A DNA stretch of 42,694 bases, taken from assembly GCA_015711825.1 (NCBI GenBank), contig JACVJD010000015.1:1-42694 (forward strand), written 5' to 3'. This document shows positions 41,101 through 42,694 of the stretch, one piece after another. Both the position numbers and the translations under genes were made by a program. The stretch is from Candidatus Solincola daggyaiensis (lineage in GTDB: Bacteria > Actinomycetota > Geothermincolia > Geothermincolales > RBG-13-55-18). Numbering within the stretch: the first letter of the stretch is position 1; every line of letters begins with the position of its first letter. The notes beneath the pieces were generated by a model. The model was not told the origin of the DNA and did no database searches. It worked only from the letters and a program-made list of their open reading frames with translations.

Positions 41101-41223
41101 GAGGCCAAGATGCTCACCATGTCCGAATCCATGCGCGAGCTCATGCCGGACATCCTCCCCAAGGTGATGGAGAGGATCATGCCCGAGATGATGCCCCGCA
41201 TCATGAGGTGCATGCTGAGGTAG
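38185..41223 (+). CDS. FAD-linked oxidase / Fe-S / double-CCG fusion protein with Met-rich tail
   Basis: A 1012-residue protein in four parts. About 50-235 is a PCMH-type FAD domain (RAAATSGYGGAIPVNGG, EPGVVWWDLERLL, SSAPSSTVGGWVAEGGSG), with the oxidase cap to about 460. Near 512-575 are two 4Fe-4S motifs (CARCGYCKEGC, CTTCKKCDLAC). From about 640 there are two CCG domains (WAGCTAS, ETCCGVPF, SCPGCW; HDPCHIG, LCCGSV, CPCCEF), as in HdrD/GlpC. Residues 949-1012 hold 19 methionines in 64. It resembles fused D-2-hydroxyacid dehydrogenases (GlcD-GlcF type) or HdrD-linked oxidoreductases. The site GGAGGTG fits ATG 38185; an in-frame GTG precedes it. The CstR-type operator upstream suggests sulfur- or metal-responsive control. 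The substrate is unknown. Confidence 0.85.
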   Translation: MSVIKKADSVSISGYVLDELKDRFGERFSAEPVERYIYSRDMGEFPSLVGRIVGGLAQAVIQAESEEELAWLCAFSLRHGIPLTPRAAATSGYGGAIPVNGGVVVDLTRMHHVLAIDEEEPSVLVEPGVVWWDLERLLRGHGMALRSYPSSAPSSTVGGWVAEGGSGIGAFRYGGISESVRELRVVDAKGARSVSDAEELRLYVGSEGILGFISAARIAVRKAAADEPHLFAFRSPDGAQRFLSSLKGTELPVFHLQLIAPRLASLKNEVSDAPYLPEGSYLALVALEKKDEGEEDQSPPYGEELARLATSAGGSRVEGGAAEREWEERLYPMRIKKAGPSLVPAEARVPTSKVGDLLSDVAGRLPELALEVVVGGEGMSVFLGFIPSDSRAAHFTTDFTASLEFLRRAEKYGGAPYGTGLYFVDKGAKSMGMAAWRKLRQAKGEVDPACLLNPGKLVDTCAASPRLRALRAMMAAAELTLPLAAPARKLAPRVRVMRRRLPERVEEAAFTCARCGYCKEGCTLYAGRGWESASPRGKMQFLRGYAKGEVPFSEEMSDTFLLCTTCKKCDLACQTDLPVESVWGEMRGELIAKGKFNTFPPFEMMGASYDLENNIWAGFAQDRDAWLPEDITPAESSPVLFWAGCTASYVERDIARGSARILKEAGIDFAYLGKDETCCGVPFFMSGKWDVFEKAVRKNIRNIKERGVKTIYASCPGCWVTLAHHYEEWAEKLGLEWDVEVKHISELAAELVSEGKLPFKREVPMKVTWHDPCHIGRHGGIYEEPRRVLEAIPGLELVEMEHNREDGLCCGSVLTLIGETRPTSGRIAHQRLEEARAAGAEAIVTTCPCCEFQLRVWNAAEGNGLKVLDFAAVVAEALGEELEDPDPKVQDSWAVFDVMIQLMTPQGMADFMWEFLDSVSPLLGRTMRLGKKLPGPLKKAVFAAADRAMPPLMPRMLPVMMPWMLPRMMPLMEAKMLTMSESMRELMPDILPKVMERIMPEMMPRIMRCMLR

Positions 41224-41306
41224 GGTTAGCTCTCATTTGTTTAGAGAATGTTGCATGGGGTTTTTGGAAAAGAGCGAGAAAGAACTTGTCTCCGCTCAGG
41301 AGATTG

Positions 41307-42694
41307 GTGTCAGTCAATTACCCTTATGCCGAAATACGCAATACCAGTTTAATGAAGAATGGTGACAAAAGCAGTGGTCTAGTCTATTAGGTTTATGCCG
41401 GCTTATGCGACTCATTTCCCCGATGTTTGGACAAATGAGTTTCCTGGCGTGTCAGTTGATCAGGTTTATGCCGGCTTATGCGACTAGGGCTCCACCTTTT
41501 CTAAGACGCGCCCAAGAAGTGTCAGTTGATCAGGTTTATGCCGGCTTATGCGACCGCGACCTATTATATTACCTATCGTTATATCGACGCGTGTCAGTTG
41601 ATCAGGTTTATGCCGGCTTATGCGACGAGGAGCTGCCTGTTGACGAGCTCTTGCGCTCGGTGTGTCAGTTGATCAGGTTTATGCCGGCTTATGCGACCCA
41701 AAAAGATAATCTAATATAATACTGCCAGTATTTGTGTCAGTTGATCAGGTTTATGCCGGCTTATGCGACTTTTTGCGCATGGTGCGCGAGCTGAAGCCTC
41801 GGGCAGTGTCAGTTGATTAGGTTTATGCCGGCTTATGCGACGACTAGGGGAAAGGGGGGTGATGGTGTGAGTTTACTCCCGTGTCAGTTGATTAGGTTTA
41901 TGCCGGCTTATGCGACCTAGTCGCTGATTACGTGGTGAATGAGCTAGGGAAGTGTCAGTTGATTAGGTTTATGCCGGCTTATGCGACGCGGCCTTCGAGG
42001 ATTGCCTCAATCTCATCGAGCTGTGTCAGTTGATTAGGTTTATGCCGGCTTATGCGACGGGGGTGGGGGAAGCCGCGCGATGGCCCTCTGTGTTGTGTCA
42101 GTTGATTAGGTTTATGCCGGCTTATGCGACGCGGGCTCAGGGCTGATAACCCTGGGCCTCGCTCTGTGTCAGTTGATTAGGTTTATGCCGGCTTATGCGA
42201 CACTATGCCGTGAACATCTATGTCGTGCCCATCGTGTGTCAGTTGATTAGGTTTATGCCGGCTTATGCGACGACAACGGATTCCTCAAATTCCAATCGAC
42301 ACTCAAGTGTCAGTTGATTAGGTTTATGCCGGCTTATGCGACGCAGGTTGGGCATCTCCGCGTTCTCGTATTGGAGGTGTCAGTTGATTAGGTTTATGCC
42401 GGCTTATGCGACGTACCAAGATAGCCAGAGAGGGCACATGGACGTACATGTGTCAGTTGATTAGGTTTATGCCGGCTTATGCGACCAGATATTCAAGCCC
42501 GGCAATGGTAGGGATATGGTGTGTCAGTTGATTAGGTTTATGCCGGCTTATGCGACGGCACGGAAGCCACCATCTCCGGCGGTTCCACCCGTGTCAGTTG
42601 ATTAGGTTTATGCCGGCTTATGCGACATGAGATGTGGGTCATCGCCCGCAAGCAGATTAAGGTGTCAGTTGATTAGGTTTATGCCGGCTTATGC
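41307..42694 (-). CRISPR. CRISPR array, distal end, 36-bp repeats, continues past the window
   Basis: Eighteen near-identical repeats start at 41449, 41519, 41591, 41662, 41734, 41806, 41881, 41952, 42023, 42095, 42166, 42236, 42307, 42377, 42450, 42521, 42591 and 42662 (last cut at the window end). As written on the plus strand each is 36 bp, starting GTGTCAGTTGAT and ending GGCTTATGCGAC. Two decayed units precede them in register: 41376-41411 and 41307-41342. Spacers are 34-39 bp, except 33 bp between the two decayed units. Position 13 is C in the five units 41449-41769 and T in the rest. Decay at the left end suggests this is the trailer, so the leader and cas genes should lie to the right and transcription would run on the minus strand. 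No cas gene is in the window; repeat length and spacer size fit type I or III best, but the type is undetermined. Confidence 0.97.

Noticed and set aside
41307-41342. possible tracrRNA anti-repeat beside the array
   Set aside because: The segment resembles the repeat in the same orientation and fits the array spacing (69 bp to the next unit), so a decayed end repeat is simpler. An anti-repeat would normally be sought as a complementary transcript.
41405-41719. 104-codon frame with a repeating VDQVYAGLCD pattern
   Set aside because: It is the CRISPR repeat read as protein.

Overview
The window is GC-rich DNA with frequent TTG/GTG starts, strong AGGAGG-type ribosome binding sites and mostly short operons. 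It carries Rnf subunits, a Tat-exported molybdoenzyme, a CooC-type nickel ATPase, an NfnA/SudB-like flavoprotein, HdrB-like CCG proteins and a fused FAD/Fe-S/CCG oxidoreductase. Together these suggest a strictly anaerobic bacterium, perhaps a deep-branching anaerobic actinobacterium. The lineage is an inference from gene content and codon use; there is no rRNA here to settle it.

Layout. 1-4473: the end of rnfC, then rnfD, a psrA/phsA/arrA-type molybdopterin oxidoreductase and its TorD-like chaperone. 5226-10344: an ArsR-regulated thiol/redox island: regulator with a Cys-x-Cys site, membrane-anchored thioredoxin, ArsF-like/CcdA-like (ArsG-like) fusion, ArsD-like small protein, a DUF3343 protein fused to a cysteine-less HydE-like barrel, an Fe-S protein and a glutaredoxin-size thioredoxin. 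10494-14789 (minus strand): glycerate kinase, NfnA/SudB-like subunit, CooC-like ATPase, CBS-pair protein. 15028-19186: lipid kinase, a candidate structured RNA with terminator, an HdrB-like CCG protein and a SplB-like radical SAM protein. 19616-22876: a thiolase and FadB-type beta-oxidation pair ending in a clear terminator. 23174-27512: lipoprotein, metallo-beta-lactamase-fold protein, zinc-ribbon membrane protein, second lipid-kinase-like protein. 27608-31938: glycogen-debranching-type amylo-alpha-1,6-glucosidase and a glycosyltransferase. 32375-36953: geranylgeranyl-reductase-like flavoprotein, ATC-hydrolase-family protein, duplicated-domain lipoprotein, PH-like membrane protein, EF-Tu domain-2-like small protein. 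37551-41223: a CsoR/CstR-family regulator, a matching operator and a 1012-residue FAD/Fe-S/CCG protein with an extraordinary methionine-rich tail. 41307-42694: the distal end of a CRISPR array with 36-bp repeats and no cas genes in view.

The best candidates for something undescribed are the redox island at 5226-10344, above all its DUF3343 plus HydE-like pseudoenzyme, and the CstR-like regulator with its operator and Met-tailed oxidoreductase. A structured intergenic RNA candidate at 16304-16554 also stands out. So does a family of short-range duplications at gene borders, including a 34-bp dispersed repeat present three times. No tRNA, rRNA, insertion sequence or transposase gene was recognised.
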